Below are positions 47,257-55,423 of a stretch of 64,000 nt of DNA, one piece after another (within the stretch, counting starts at the first letter, position 1; every line of letters begins with the position of its first letter). The DNA is from Desulfovibrionaceae bacterium (lineage in GTDB: Bacteria; Desulfobacterota; Desulfovibrionia; Desulfovibrionales; Desulfovibrionaceae), in NCBI GenBank assembly GCA_031082225.1, contig JAVHLG010000001.1, positions 1-64,000 on the forward strand. The letters run 5' to 3'. The position numbers and the translations under genes were made by a program. Under the pieces are notes generated by a model that had not been told where the DNA came from, made no database searches, and saw only the letters and a program-made list of their open reading frames with translations.

Positions 47257-48360
47257 CTATTTGGCCAAGGCCTTGACCTCGGGATAGTCTGCCGGAATGG
47301 CCACGGGGAAGGTCAGGATGGACTTGGCCCCGGCCAGGGCCTTGCCGATGTCCACGAAGTGCCAGTTTTTGTTGTCGTAGGTCCGGAAGTAGTAACGCAG
47401 CCTGGCCGTGTCCACGGCCACCGCCCACTGGGTCAGCTCCAGGACCTCGCCGCCCGCGTCCTCCTGGCGCACGCTGCCCAGGGGGATGTCCACGTTGTCG
47501 ATGACGGTCATGGCCAGGTTCAGGCCCGCATCCAGGCCCTTGGCCGGGATGGCGGACTGGGTCAGGGCCACCATGCGCAGAAAGCGGTTGGGCGGGGTGA
47601 AGTCGCCGGGCAGGCCGAGCATGCCCGAGCCCTGGCCGAACTGGTGCACCGTGAAGCCGCCAAGCTTGCGCATGGGCACGTTGACGGCGGTGAGGTTCAC
47701 GTAATTGGAGAGGTACGTCAGCATCCAGGGCAGGGGCGGGGCGTTGGTCAACACGCCAAGCGGGTTGTCGTGGACGTTTACGACGCCGTCCACGTATTCG
47801 ATGGCCAGGCTGGCGCCCGTGGCGTCATGCACGGTGAAGTGCAGGGGCAACGGCCCGATGGTCACGCCCTGGGAGGCCTCGGGGCCCTGGCAGACGCGGA
47901 CGTCCTTGAGGCCTTCCTTGACCTCGGCCACGGTGGCGAAGTTGGACAACAGCCAGTTGGGCAGATCGTACTGGGCGATGGTCCGGTCGGCCTTGTCCGG
48001 ATCAAAGGGCTGGTATCCGGCGTAGCCCACGAAGACCAGCTCGCCTACGATCAGGCCCTTTTCGTTGACGCCGTCCACGATGGTCGGCAGGCCGTGGGAG
48101 TTCATGCCCCCGAAGCCATACTTTGCCGTCCATTTGAGACCGCCCAGGGTGGCGTCGGGCAGGGTTCCCTGCAGGACGGTCCCGGCCGGGATGACGGAGA
48201 TGCTGGACTCGGTGGGGTAGGCGTACTCCATGGTCCGGGCGTAGAAGACCGCGCCTTCGGCGGTTTTCATCCGGATGCTGGTGCAGGCCGGGGCGTGGTC
48301 TGCGGCGACCGCCGCCAGGCACAAGGCGCAGACGGCGGCGACAAGGATTTTCGAACGCAT
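47257..48360 (-). CDS. Exported choloylglycine/penicillin V acylase-family hydrolase
   Basis: This 367-residue Ntn-hydrolase has a signal peptide (SKILVAAVCALCLAAVAADHAPA) cleaved directly before Cys in CTSIRMKTAEG; this Cys is the family's N-terminal nucleophile. Other family segments are RTMEYAYP (Arg), GVNEKGLIVGELVF, HFTVHDATGASLAIEY and LTNAPPLPWMLTYL. The family (bile salt hydrolase, penicillin V acylase, N-acylhomoserine lactone acylase) cleaves linear amides. GGAGGATG before the ATG at 48360 decides the start over 48390. The periplasmic location makes an environmental N-acyl amide the likely target. Confidence 0.88.
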   Translation of the reverse strand: MRSKILVAAVCALCLAAVAADHAPACTSIRMKTAEGAVFYARTMEYAYPTESSISVIPAGTVLQGTLPDATLGGLKWTAKYGFGGMNSHGLPTIVDGVNEKGLIVGELVFVGYAGYQPFDPDKADRTIAQYDLPNWLLSNFATVAEVKEGLKDVRVCQGPEASQGVTIGPLPLHFTVHDATGASLAIEYVDGVVNVHDNPLGVLTNAPPLPWMLTYLSNYVNLTAVNVPMRKLGGFTVHQFGQGSGMLGLPGDFTPPNRFLRMVALTQSAIPAKGLDAGLNLAMTVIDNVDIPLGSVRQEDAGGEVLELTQWAVAVDTARLRYYFRTYDNKNWHFVDIGKALAGAKSILTFPVAIPADYPEVKALAK

Positions 48361-48518
48361 GACATCCTCCACGGTGGTTGAAGTGGACATCGGCCTCCGT
48401 CTCTGTCGAGGGCCGGTTCGCTGTCTCGCGACGCATCCCCAAAAAACATGTCCGGGATCCTGAAAATCATTTCCTTACGAAACGATCCCGGCGCCGCCCG
48501 ACGGGGTGAACGGCCAGG

Positions 48519-48586
48519 GCGCGGCGGGAGCGCCGCGCTCCTGAAGACATGCGGTTTCTATAAAAACAATCATGACAAGATGTTAA
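48519..48586 (-). promoter_or_regulatory. Candidate sigma-70 promoter and leader hairpin before the acylase gene
   Basis: On the minus strand TTAACA (48586-48581) and TATAGA (48562-48557) are separated by 18 bases in an AT-rich island, a fair -35/-10 pair pointing at the acylase gene. About 20 bases further on lies a strong hairpin, GCGCGGC (48538-48532), loop GCTCCC, GCCGCGC (48525-48519). It would sit at the start of the leader RNA, or could be a terminator-like stem for the barrel gene upstream although it lacks a U-tract. The stretch 48361-48621 holds no gene. Confidence 0.4.
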
Positions 48587-48621
48587 TCAATGCTCGAAAT
48601 GTCGATTCCGAGAACGCCACC

Positions 48622-49491
48622 CTAGAACAACTTGGGAATGATCGGGGTGATCGACAGGCGGAAGGTCCATTCCGTGCCGACCATGTTCCGGGGCCGGATG
48701 ATGGAATAATCGGCCTCGACGGCGATTTTCACGGGCAGTTCGCCCAGCATCACCAGCTTGGCCACGCCAAGGCCGATGGGCAGGGTTACGGCATCCTCGC
48801 TCTTTTTCTGCATCCAGTCGATGAGAATATTGGGCGACATGCCCACCTGCCATGTCGGGGCAGGGGAATACCACAGAAAGTACTGGGCCTTGGTCAGACT
48901 GACGTCGGGACGGTCCGGATCGCCGCCGATGGACCACCATTGCTGCGGGAAGATGCCCGCCACCCATTTCTCGTCCATGTACACGGCGGCAAACGCCCCG
49001 CCGAGCTGCCATTTGCCCGATCCCAGGTGCTTGTCCGTGGCCGTGGGGAACACGGCCGTGGGGCCCGCACCCCACAGAAACTTCGAATTGCTCACAGGGG
49101 TCAGCATGGCCATGAACTCGGCGTCGCCCAGGCCGGCAACGTTTTTCACCGTGCGGGGACCGGCCGCATAGGGGGAACTGTACACCGGCAGGACGGGCCT
49201 GGTGATCAGCCGGAGATCATTGGACAGGTCAAAGGTCATGACCGGCTGGAAATTCCAGTTGAACTGGAGGTGCGGCTCCCGGAACAGATGGCCCTTGGGC
49301 GATTGTTGCAGGTTGAAATTGAATTGGTTGGTGATCATCCACAGCTTGCCCACAGGGTTGCTCGACTCCTGGGTCATGGACTGCATGTCGGGCTTTTTCC
49401 CGTCGTCGTCCCCGGCAAAGGCCGCAGCCGACGCCCCGGCCAGCAGGGCAAAGATCGCCGTCAACGCCATGATCCCGGTGCGAAACCGCAT
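48622..49491 (-). CDS. Outer-membrane barrel protein (neuromedin U/MetA-like transporter annotation family)
   Basis: The 289-residue protein has a Sec signal (IMALTAIFALLAGASAAAFA). Its mature part contains GKLWMITNQFNFNLQQSPKG, FNWNFQPVMTFDLSNDLRL, WGAGPTAVFPTATDKHLGSG and SPAPTWQVGMSPNILIDW, a pattern seen in proteobacterial proteins often labelled neuromedin U or transporter. It ends in a C-terminal alternating strand IIPKLF. A barrel in the outer membrane is predicted. It begins the leftward group that leads into the acylase and amidohydrolase genes and is divergent from an NtrC-type regulator. Confidence 0.72.
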   Translation of the reverse strand: MRFRTGIMALTAIFALLAGASAAAFAGDDDGKKPDMQSMTQESSNPVGKLWMITNQFNFNLQQSPKGHLFREPHLQFNWNFQPVMTFDLSNDLRLITRPVLPVYSSPYAAGPRTVKNVAGLGDAEFMAMLTPVSNSKFLWGAGPTAVFPTATDKHLGSGKWQLGGAFAAVYMDEKWVAGIFPQQWWSIGGDPDRPDVSLTKAQYFLWYSPAPTWQVGMSPNILIDWMQKKSEDAVTLPIGLGVAKLVMLGELPVKIAVEADYSIIRPRNMVGTEWTFRLSITPIIPKLF

Positions 49492-49876
49492 TGTGCCTCC
49501 TCAACGGTTGAAGATGGATGGCCGACCACGCTGCAGGGTTGGCCAGGCATGCCCCGACCTTGGCCCGGGCGGCCCGGCCGAAGCCCGGACCCTGCCCTCC
49601 CACAGCCGACCGCCGCCCCATATTCCAGAATCATGCCGAAAGAACATCCCCTGCCATTACAAGATATTGGCTGACAACTCCCCGGGATGCCCGGGGCACG
49701 CATCCCGCTGGCCAACGCCTCGCGTCCACATTGACTGGGCAACGGAAGGCAGACGCCAGGCAACACCTTCAAATCACGGTTCTTCATCCCGGCGAATTGT
49801 CTCATCAGACTAGACGCAGCCGGAGCGAGCGTCTAATTTCAATGGACAGGAATCTGGTTTGATGCAAAGGAGCAGC
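49492..49876. other. Divergent intergenic region with stacked inverted repeats
   Basis: These 385 bases separate the barrel gene and the NtrC-type regulator. Two mutually exclusive hairpins are visible: CCCCGGG/CCCGGGG (49680-49696) and GGGATGC (49684-49690) with GCATCCC (49699-49705). Nearer the regulator is the inverted repeat TAGACGC (49811-49817) and GCGTCTA (49829-49835). The last lies 42 bases before the regulator start, a good operator position. No convincing sigma-54 -24/-12 pair was seen. Confidence 0.45.
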
Positions 49877-51316
49877 ATGGCGCGCATACTTGTCGTTGAC
49901 GACGATCCGATTTTCCAGTCCCAGATGGGCATTTTCCTCAACCGGCTGGGGCACCAGGGCATGGCCGCGAAAAGCCTGGCCGAGGGCCTGGCCCTGGCCG
50001 AGACACAGGTGGCGGACGTGGTGTTCCTGGATGTCTACCTGCCCGACGCCTTCGGTCTCGACGGCATCGGCCGTTTCAGGGCCATGGCCACCGAACCGGA
50101 GGTCATCGTCATCACCGCCCAGGGGGATCCCGACAGCGCCGAACGGGCCATCCACGACGGAGCATGGTACTATCTGGAGAAACCGGTGGTGCTCGGAACC
50201 ATCCGGCTCACCCTGGAACGGTGTCTGGATTCCCGGGCCAAGCTGCGGGAGGCGGGGGAGCGGCTGGTGCTGGAGCGGGACGACATCGTGGGGGCGAGCC
50301 CGGCCCTCAAGCAGAGCCTTTTTTTGCTCGGACAGGCGGCCCGCGGCCGGGAAAACATGTGCATCACCGGGGAGACGGGCACGGGCAAGGAGCTTTTCGC
50401 CCGCGCCCTGCACAACAACAGCTCCCGCCGGGACCGGCCCTTCGTGGTGGTGGACTGCACCAACATCCCCTCCTCCCTGGCCGAATCCATCCTCTTCGGC
50501 CATGTCCGGGGCGCCTTCACCGACGCCCGCCAGGATCGCGAGGGGCTCATCGCCCTGGCCGACGGCGGCACGCTTTTTCTCGACGAGGTGGGGGACATGC
50601 CGGGCGACCTGCAACGGACCCTCTTGCGGGTGATCCAGGAAAAACGGTACCGGCCCCTGGGGGCGAAATGGGAGCGAGGCAGCGATTTCCGGGTGGTGGC
50701 GGTGACCAACCGGGACATCCGGGGGCTGGTCGCAAGCGGCGCATTCCGGGAGGATCTGTACTACCGGCTGGCCCAGCGACACCTCCACCTGCCGCCGCTT
50801 CGGCTGCGCGGCGACGATGTGCGGCTTCTGGCCGGGCATTACGTGGCCAGGATCTGCTCGGACCAGGGCATGGACGTCAAGGGCCTGTCCACGGAATATC
50901 TGGAGAGCCTGGCCGGACTGGACTGGCCCGGCAACGTACGCCAACTGGTCTCGACCATCAGCGTGTCCATCGCCAACGCGGCAGACGCCCCGATCCTGGT
51001 TCCCCACCACCTGCCCCCGGAGCACAAGGCCCGCTACCTGCGCTCCCGGCACAGGGAGTCGTCGGGGACCGGATCGCCGGGGCCGGACGGAATTCCGGCC
51101 GTACCCGGGCCAGCCCCTGGACCGGCCGCAGGCACGGACCGCCCGAGTCTTCGCGCCTATCGCGAGGCGGCCTGGGAGACCCTGGAGGCGGACTACGTCC
51201 GGTGGCTGCGGGAGGCCTCGGGCGGCCGGACGGCCGAGGCCATGCGGCTGGCCGACATCTCCCGGGCCAGACTCTATCAGCTTTTCAAGAAGCATCCCCC
51301 GGCCGGAGGCAGGTGA
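49877..51316 (+). CDS. NtrC-family response regulator (sigma-54 activator)
   Basis: The 479-residue protein has a receiver domain (residues 1-115; acidic pocket VVDDDP, phospho-acceptor in VFLDVYLPDAFG, Lys in LEKPVV). The sigma-54 interaction AAA+ domain (about 135-365) has Walker A GETGTGKE, Walker B GGTLFLDEVGDM and Arg finger REDLYYRL. A Fis-type HTH is at the end (AEAMRLADISRARLYQLFKK). The sigma-54-contacting loop reads GAFTDA instead of GAFTGA. AAGGAGCAGC before ATG 49877 decides the start. It is convergent with a hybrid histidine kinase 22 bases away, a possible partner, and divergent from the barrel/acylase group, a possible target. Confidence 0.92.
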   Translation: MARILVVDDDPIFQSQMGIFLNRLGHQGMAAKSLAEGLALAETQVADVVFLDVYLPDAFGLDGIGRFRAMATEPEVIVITAQGDPDSAERAIHDGAWYYLEKPVVLGTIRLTLERCLDSRAKLREAGERLVLERDDIVGASPALKQSLFLLGQAARGRENMCITGETGTGKELFARALHNNSSRRDRPFVVVDCTNIPSSLAESILFGHVRGAFTDARQDREGLIALADGGTLFLDEVGDMPGDLQRTLLRVIQEKRYRPLGAKWERGSDFRVVAVTNRDIRGLVASGAFREDLYYRLAQRHLHLPPLRLRGDDVRLLAGHYVARICSDQGMDVKGLSTEYLESLAGLDWPGNVRQLVSTISVSIANAADAPILVPHHLPPEHKARYLRSRHRESSGTGSPGPDGIPAVPGPAPGPAAGTDRPSLRAYREAAWETLEADYVRWLREASGGRTAEAMRLADISRARLYQLFKKHPPAGGR

Positions 51317-51338
51317 AGGCCCGGCCGCCCTCCCCGGG

Positions 51339-53585
51339 TTACGATGGCCCCGGTGCGGCCTCCTCCGTCCCGCTGCGGGCGTCCCTCGCCCGATCCCGGA
51401 CCTGGGCCAGAAAATCCGTCACCCCCCGCTCCAGTTCTTCGCCCAGGGCGGCCACGGTCTCCGGGCGTTCCGCCCGGGCCGCCTCCTCCAGGGCCATGGC
51501 CAGGTCGGCCAGGCCGACAGCCCCAAAGCTCTGCAGCGTGGGCCGAAACCGGTGCAGCCTGGCGGGCAGGTTCGCCAGGCGCCCGGCGGCCAGTTCCCCG
51601 CGCAGGGCCTCGCGCTCCGTCTCGAAGACCTCGACCACCACCCCGCACAGGGCCTCCAGATCATCCTCATGGCCGCCTGCGAACTCCAGGGCGCGCCGCC
51701 AGTCGATGCCCGCTTTGGCAGACGGCGTGGCTTCCGGGAGGGGGGCGGGTCGGCCCTGGCCGGGAGCCGGCCGGGACGGGGCGTTCGGGGCGAAACGCGC
51801 CAGAACCCGCACAAGGTCGGCCAGACGCAGGGGCTTGGTCAGATACTCATCCATCCCGGCCGCCAGGCACCGCTCCCGATCGCCTGGCATGGCGGCGGCG
51901 GTCAGGGCCACGATGGGCGTCCGTCTCCCGGATGCGGCCCGGATGCGCCGGGTGGCCGACAGGCCGTCCATGCCGGGCATGCCGATGTCCATCAGCACCA
52001 CATCAAAGGCGTCGTCGGCCAAGGCGTTCACGGCCTCCTGGCCGTCTGCGGCTTCGGCGGCGTGGTGCCCGGCCTTTCGCAACCAGGTGGACAGGACCAT
52101 CCTGTTGGGCTCGAAATCGTCCGCCACCAGCACCCGCATCCGGGGCACGGCGGCCAGTTCCGCCATGCCGACATCGGCGGCCGGGTCCGGGGCGTGGGGC
52201 TCGGCCCGGTCCAGCACCCGGCAGGGCATGTCCAGGGTGAACCGCGAGCCCCCCCCGACCCCGCTCGAAACCGTCAGATCCCCGCCCATGAGCCGGGCCA
52301 GTTGGCGGCTGATGGTCAGGCCCAGCCCCGTGCCGCCCTGACGCGCCCCCTCGTCGGTCTGGCTGAAGTTCTCGAACACGCGCTCCTGCATGTCGGCGGG
52401 GATGCCGCATCCCGTGTCGACCACGCAGAGGTTCAGCCGAGCCGGGCCGGGCCGGGTTGGCTCCACCCGGATGTCCACGTCGATGCGGCCCGTGGTGGTG
52501 AATTTGAGGGCGTTGCCGACCAGGTTCAGGACGATCTGCCGCAGCCGCGTGGCGTCGGCCTCGATACGGACGTCCCGGGGAGTCACGCGCACGTCGAAGC
52601 CCAGGCCCCGGGCCTGGGCCATGCGGGCGAAGGGCAGAAGAACCGTATCCAGGGCAGGGGCCAGGTCGAAGGGTTCGGGACTGACGGCCAGCTTGCCCGC
52701 CTCCAGGCGCGAGAGATCCAAAATGTCGTTTATGAGGGTCAGAAGGCTCTGGGCGGAGAAGGCGGCGGCATTGAGAAACTCGCGCCGCTCCGCGTTGGAC
52801 GGGGTTTCCCGGGAGAGGCCGATCATGCCGATGAGGCCGTTTAAGGGGGTGCGCAGTTCATGGCTCATGTGGGCCACAAAACGGCTTTTGGCCTGGCTGG
52901 CCTCCTCGGCGGCCTCCTTGGCGTCGGCCAGTTCGCGCCGGTAGCGCTCGCCGTAGAGCACCACCACGCCCAGGACGTGGATGAGCATGTAAATGTTGCA
53001 CAAAAGCAAAAACAGGGCGCTTAAGACGCCGGAGTTGAAAAAGTTGTTGGTGTCGTAGGCAAAGGGCGCGGCCAGGGCGAAAAAGAGGTTGAGCGCCGTC
53101 TCAGCGGCGTACAGCCCGGCCACCACCTTCTGGGGCCGCCCGTAACGCCATTCCCCCCCGGCAGCCAGTTCCCGCCAGATGAGCGCCGGGATCAGGGACA
53201 AAAAGAGGCGGATCACCAGGGACCGGATGGCCAGGGAGGGCTCGACGAAGGCGAACCAGGCCAGGATCGGGGCCAGGACGAGGGGGGCGACCGCCGCCAG
53301 GGCCCACAGGGGGGGACGACCCATGAACAGACGCACGCCGCTATAGATCATGGCGTAGCCGAACACGAAGGACATGTTGGCCACGAGGATGGTGAAGACC
53401 GGGGGTATGACGTCGCGCAGGGCCAGAAGCAGGCAGCCCACGGTGATGGCCGCCGAGCTTATGCCCCAGGAAAGGGGGCTTTTGTCCCCGAAACGGAAGC
53501 GGTACAGGCTGAAAAACACGACCGTGGACACAGCCATGGTCACCGCGCCCAACAGAACCAAGGTACGGATGTCAAGAACCATCAT
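51339..53585 (-). CDS. Membrane hybrid histidine kinase with receiver and Hpt domains
   Basis: The protein is about 748 residues. About seven N-terminal transmembrane helices (to residue 215) are followed by HisKA (phospho-His in [13 protein letters not shown]), HATPase ([27 protein letters not shown]), a receiver (phospho-Asp in [13 protein letters not shown]) and a C-terminal Hpt domain (His in [15 protein letters not shown]). The four-step phosphorelay could end on the neighbouring NtrC-type regulator. The open frame begins at GTG 53594, but ATG 53585, after a GAGG site, is preferred. The signal is unknown; the 7-helix sensor suggests a membrane-borne or hydrophobic ligand. Confidence 0.9.
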   Translation of the reverse strand: MMVLDIRTLVLLGAVTMAVSTVVFFSLYRFRFGDKSPLSWGISSAAITVGCLLLALRDVIPPVFTILVANMSFVFGYAMIYSGVRLFMGRPPLWALAAVAPLVLAPILAWFAFVEPSLAIRSLVIRLFLSLIPALIWRELAAGGEWRYGRPQKVVAGLYAAETALNLFFALAAPFAYDTNNFFNSGVLSALFLLLCNIYMLIHVLGVVVLYGERYRRELADAKEAAEEASQAKSRFVAHMSHELRTPLNGLIGMIGLSRETPSNAERREFLNAAAFSAQSLLTLINDILDLSRLEAGKLAVSPEPFDLAPALDTVLLPFARMAQARGLGFDVRVTPRDVRIEADATRLRQIVLNLVGNALKFTTTGRIDVDIRVEPTRPGPARLNLCVVDTGCGIPADMQERVFENFSQTDEGARQGGTGLGLTISRQLARLMGGDLTVSSGVGGGSRFTLDMPCRVLDRAEPHAPDPAADVGMAELAAVPRMRVLVADDFEPNRMVLSTWLRKAGHHAAEAADGQEAVNALADDAFDVVLMDIGMPGMDGLSATRRIRAASGRRTPIVALTAAAMPGDRERCLAAGMDEYLTKPLRLADLVRVLARFAPNAPSRPAPGQGRPAPLPEATPSAKAGIDWRRALEFAGGHEDDLEALCGVVVEVFETEREALRGELAAGRLANLPARLHRFRPTLQSFGAVGLADLAMALEEAARAERPETVAALGEELERGVTDFLAQVRDRARDARSGTEEAAPGPS

Positions 53586-53968
53586 CCGGGGCACGCCTCG
53601 CTGGCACGACGACTGTTCGACGCGTCTGCGGATCGGGACATGATGCAGACGCCCCGCCTTGCGTCCCTGGACACATCCGTCGGCTTTTTATAAAAAAGAT
53701 TAACATTCCAGTTTGTTACCTGCCATCTTCGCCGTCGTCACAGTCGGAGGCCGGACACTACCGTTTTGACCCTGCGGCGTAAAGCTGTCGCTCCGCCCCC
53801 CCGGAGGCGGCGGAAGGCGCCGCCTCATCCCCGACGGCGCCCTGTCCGCCCCGGCGTCAGGGACGTCGCCCCTTGTCAGGCCCCGCCGTTTCTACTACAT
53901 ATGAAAAACGATATGCACACCCTTGGCCGTAACGGTTTCCCAGCCTCCATCCGCCCATGAGGACCGCC
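53586..53968. other. Divergent intergenic region, kinase to metalloprotease
   Basis: These 383 bases hold no gene. An AT-rich island at 53685-53725 (TTTTTATAAAAAAGATTAAC) stands out and is a likely promoter area for the kinase, but no good -35 spacing was found. Another AT patch with CTACATATGAAAAACGATAT (53893-53912) may serve the protease gene. Confidence 0.4.
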
Positions 53969-55204
53969 ATGACCGCATCGCCCCGCGTCCTTGCCGCCGC
54001 CTGCCTGCTCGTGACCTGCCTGCTCGTCGGCCCGGCTGCGGCCCAGGAGGAGGAGATGGAGCTGCCCTTGTTCATCCCCCCCATCGTGGCCCCCATCAGC
54101 CGGGACACGGACGGCGACGGCCTGCCGGACATCTGGGAGACGGACGGCTACACCTCCGGCGGTACATTCGTGGATCTGCCGGGCCTGGGGGCCGACCCCC
54201 GGCACAAGGATCTGTTCGTGTGGATGGACTACATGGTCAAGGACGAAACCAGCCTGGCCCCCACCCAGCAGGTCATCGACAACATCAAGGCCGTCTTCGC
54301 CAACGCCCCGGTGGACAATCCGGACGGCGCCACGGGCGTCACCATCCATCCCATCCTCAAAAACCAGGCGCCCTACAAGGAGAGCCTGGGCGTCAAGGGC
54401 GACGACGACTCCGTGTGGGCCGACTTCGACGCCATCAAAAACAACTCCTTCGAGGCGGCCTACGCCAAGTCCTTCCGCTACATGATCTGGGCCAACTCCT
54501 ACCAGGAGAGCTCGTCCAGCGGCCTGGCCCGCAACATCCCGGCCACGGACTTCATCGTCAGCCTGGGGACGTTCACCCCGGAGGGCGGCACCCGGTGGGA
54601 AAAGCTCGGCACCTTCATCCATGAACTGGGCCACACCCTGGGCCTGACCCACGGCGGCTCGGACGACCTCAACTACAAGCCCAACTACCTGTCCATCATG
54701 AGCTACACCTTCCAGATGACCGGCCTGTACCGCAACGGGCAGTTCGGCGAGGACGGCTTCCCCCTGTATTTCGACTACCAGCGCATGGACACCCCCACCC
54801 TGAATGAAAACAGCCTCAACGAGAACCTGGGGCTGACCGGCGCGGGCGACGTCTCCACCTACGGGACCATCTTCTGGTATCTGTCGGATGGGACATGCAA
54901 GAGTCAAAACGTGGCCAACGCCAACCAGGCCATCGACTGGAACCTCGACGGCGTCATCGAGACCGGCGTGGCCATGGGCCTCCACTGCGACGAGGATGAC
55001 CCGACGGACGAAAAAACCACCCTGACCACCCAGAACAACTGGAAACACCTCAACTACAGCGCAGGCGGACTCATCGGCCCCTCCATAAGCCCCATCCAGC
55101 GCCAGCGCCGCCTCAAAGAGCCCACGCCCGCCTCCCTGAAGCGCGAACTGGACTGGGAGACCTACCAGAGGCTGCGCCAGTCCCTGCGCTCCCCGGCCCC
55201 CTGA
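53969..55204 (+). CDS. Secreted metzincin-like zinc metalloprotease
   Basis: The 411-residue protein has a Sec signal (VLAAACLLVTCLLVGPAAAQ). The zinc-binding motif HELGHTLGLTHGG (His218, His222, His228) is followed by a methionine turn SIMSYTF, the metzincin arrangement. A DTDGDGLPDIWE calcium-binding-like repeat lies just after the signal, and GDDDSVWADFDAI follows. ATG 53969, preceded by GAGGACC, is preferred over ATG 53957. It is probably exported to the periplasm or outside. It has no operon partner and its substrate is unknown. Confidence 0.82.
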   Translation: MTASPRVLAAACLLVTCLLVGPAAAQEEEMELPLFIPPIVAPISRDTDGDGLPDIWETDGYTSGGTFVDLPGLGADPRHKDLFVWMDYMVKDETSLAPTQQVIDNIKAVFANAPVDNPDGATGVTIHPILKNQAPYKESLGVKGDDDSVWADFDAIKNNSFEAAYAKSFRYMIWANSYQESSSSGLARNIPATDFIVSLGTFTPEGGTRWEKLGTFIHELGHTLGLTHGGSDDLNYKPNYLSIMSYTFQMTGLYRNGQFGEDGFPLYFDYQRMDTPTLNENSLNENLGLTGAGDVSTYGTIFWYLSDGTCKSQNVANANQAIDWNLDGVIETGVAMGLHCDEDDPTDEKTTLTTQNNWKHLNYSAGGLIGPSISPIQRQRRLKEPTPASLKRELDWETYQRLRQSLRSPAP

Positions 55205-55335
55205 TCCCCGCCGCGCCCCCGCCCTGCCGCTGTCCGGCCTGTGTCTTGCGTCCGGCCTTGCCTGCCAAGACGCCGGACGCGGTTGCAGTCTATCCGGTGC
55301 GAGGCCTTCGGCCTGCGGACGGGAGTCGCCGCCAT

Positions 55336-55423
55336 CCCCGGCCAGGGCTATCGGAAAGTGTTGACCTGCCCCCGCGGACACACATCGCATGTCCCACGCG
55401 CCCCGGCCAGGGCTATCCGAAAG
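55336..55423. repeat. Two 23-base near-identical direct repeats
   Basis: CCCCGGCCAGGGCTATCGGA (first 20 of 23 bases) at 55336-55358 recurs at 55401-55423 with a single change (C for G in TATCSG). The second copy contains the stop codon and last codons of the permease gene at 55413. The copies are 65 bases apart centre to centre, so a short local duplication or repeat insertion at the gene's 3' end is likely. The rest of 55205-55412 has no gene. Confidence 0.6.

Noticed and set aside
49615..49645. Sigma-54 promoter for the outer-membrane barrel gene
   Set aside because: The best minus-strand candidate (CGGCATGATTCTGGAAT) has GG and GA, not GG and GC, at the right spacing; too weak to report as a feature.
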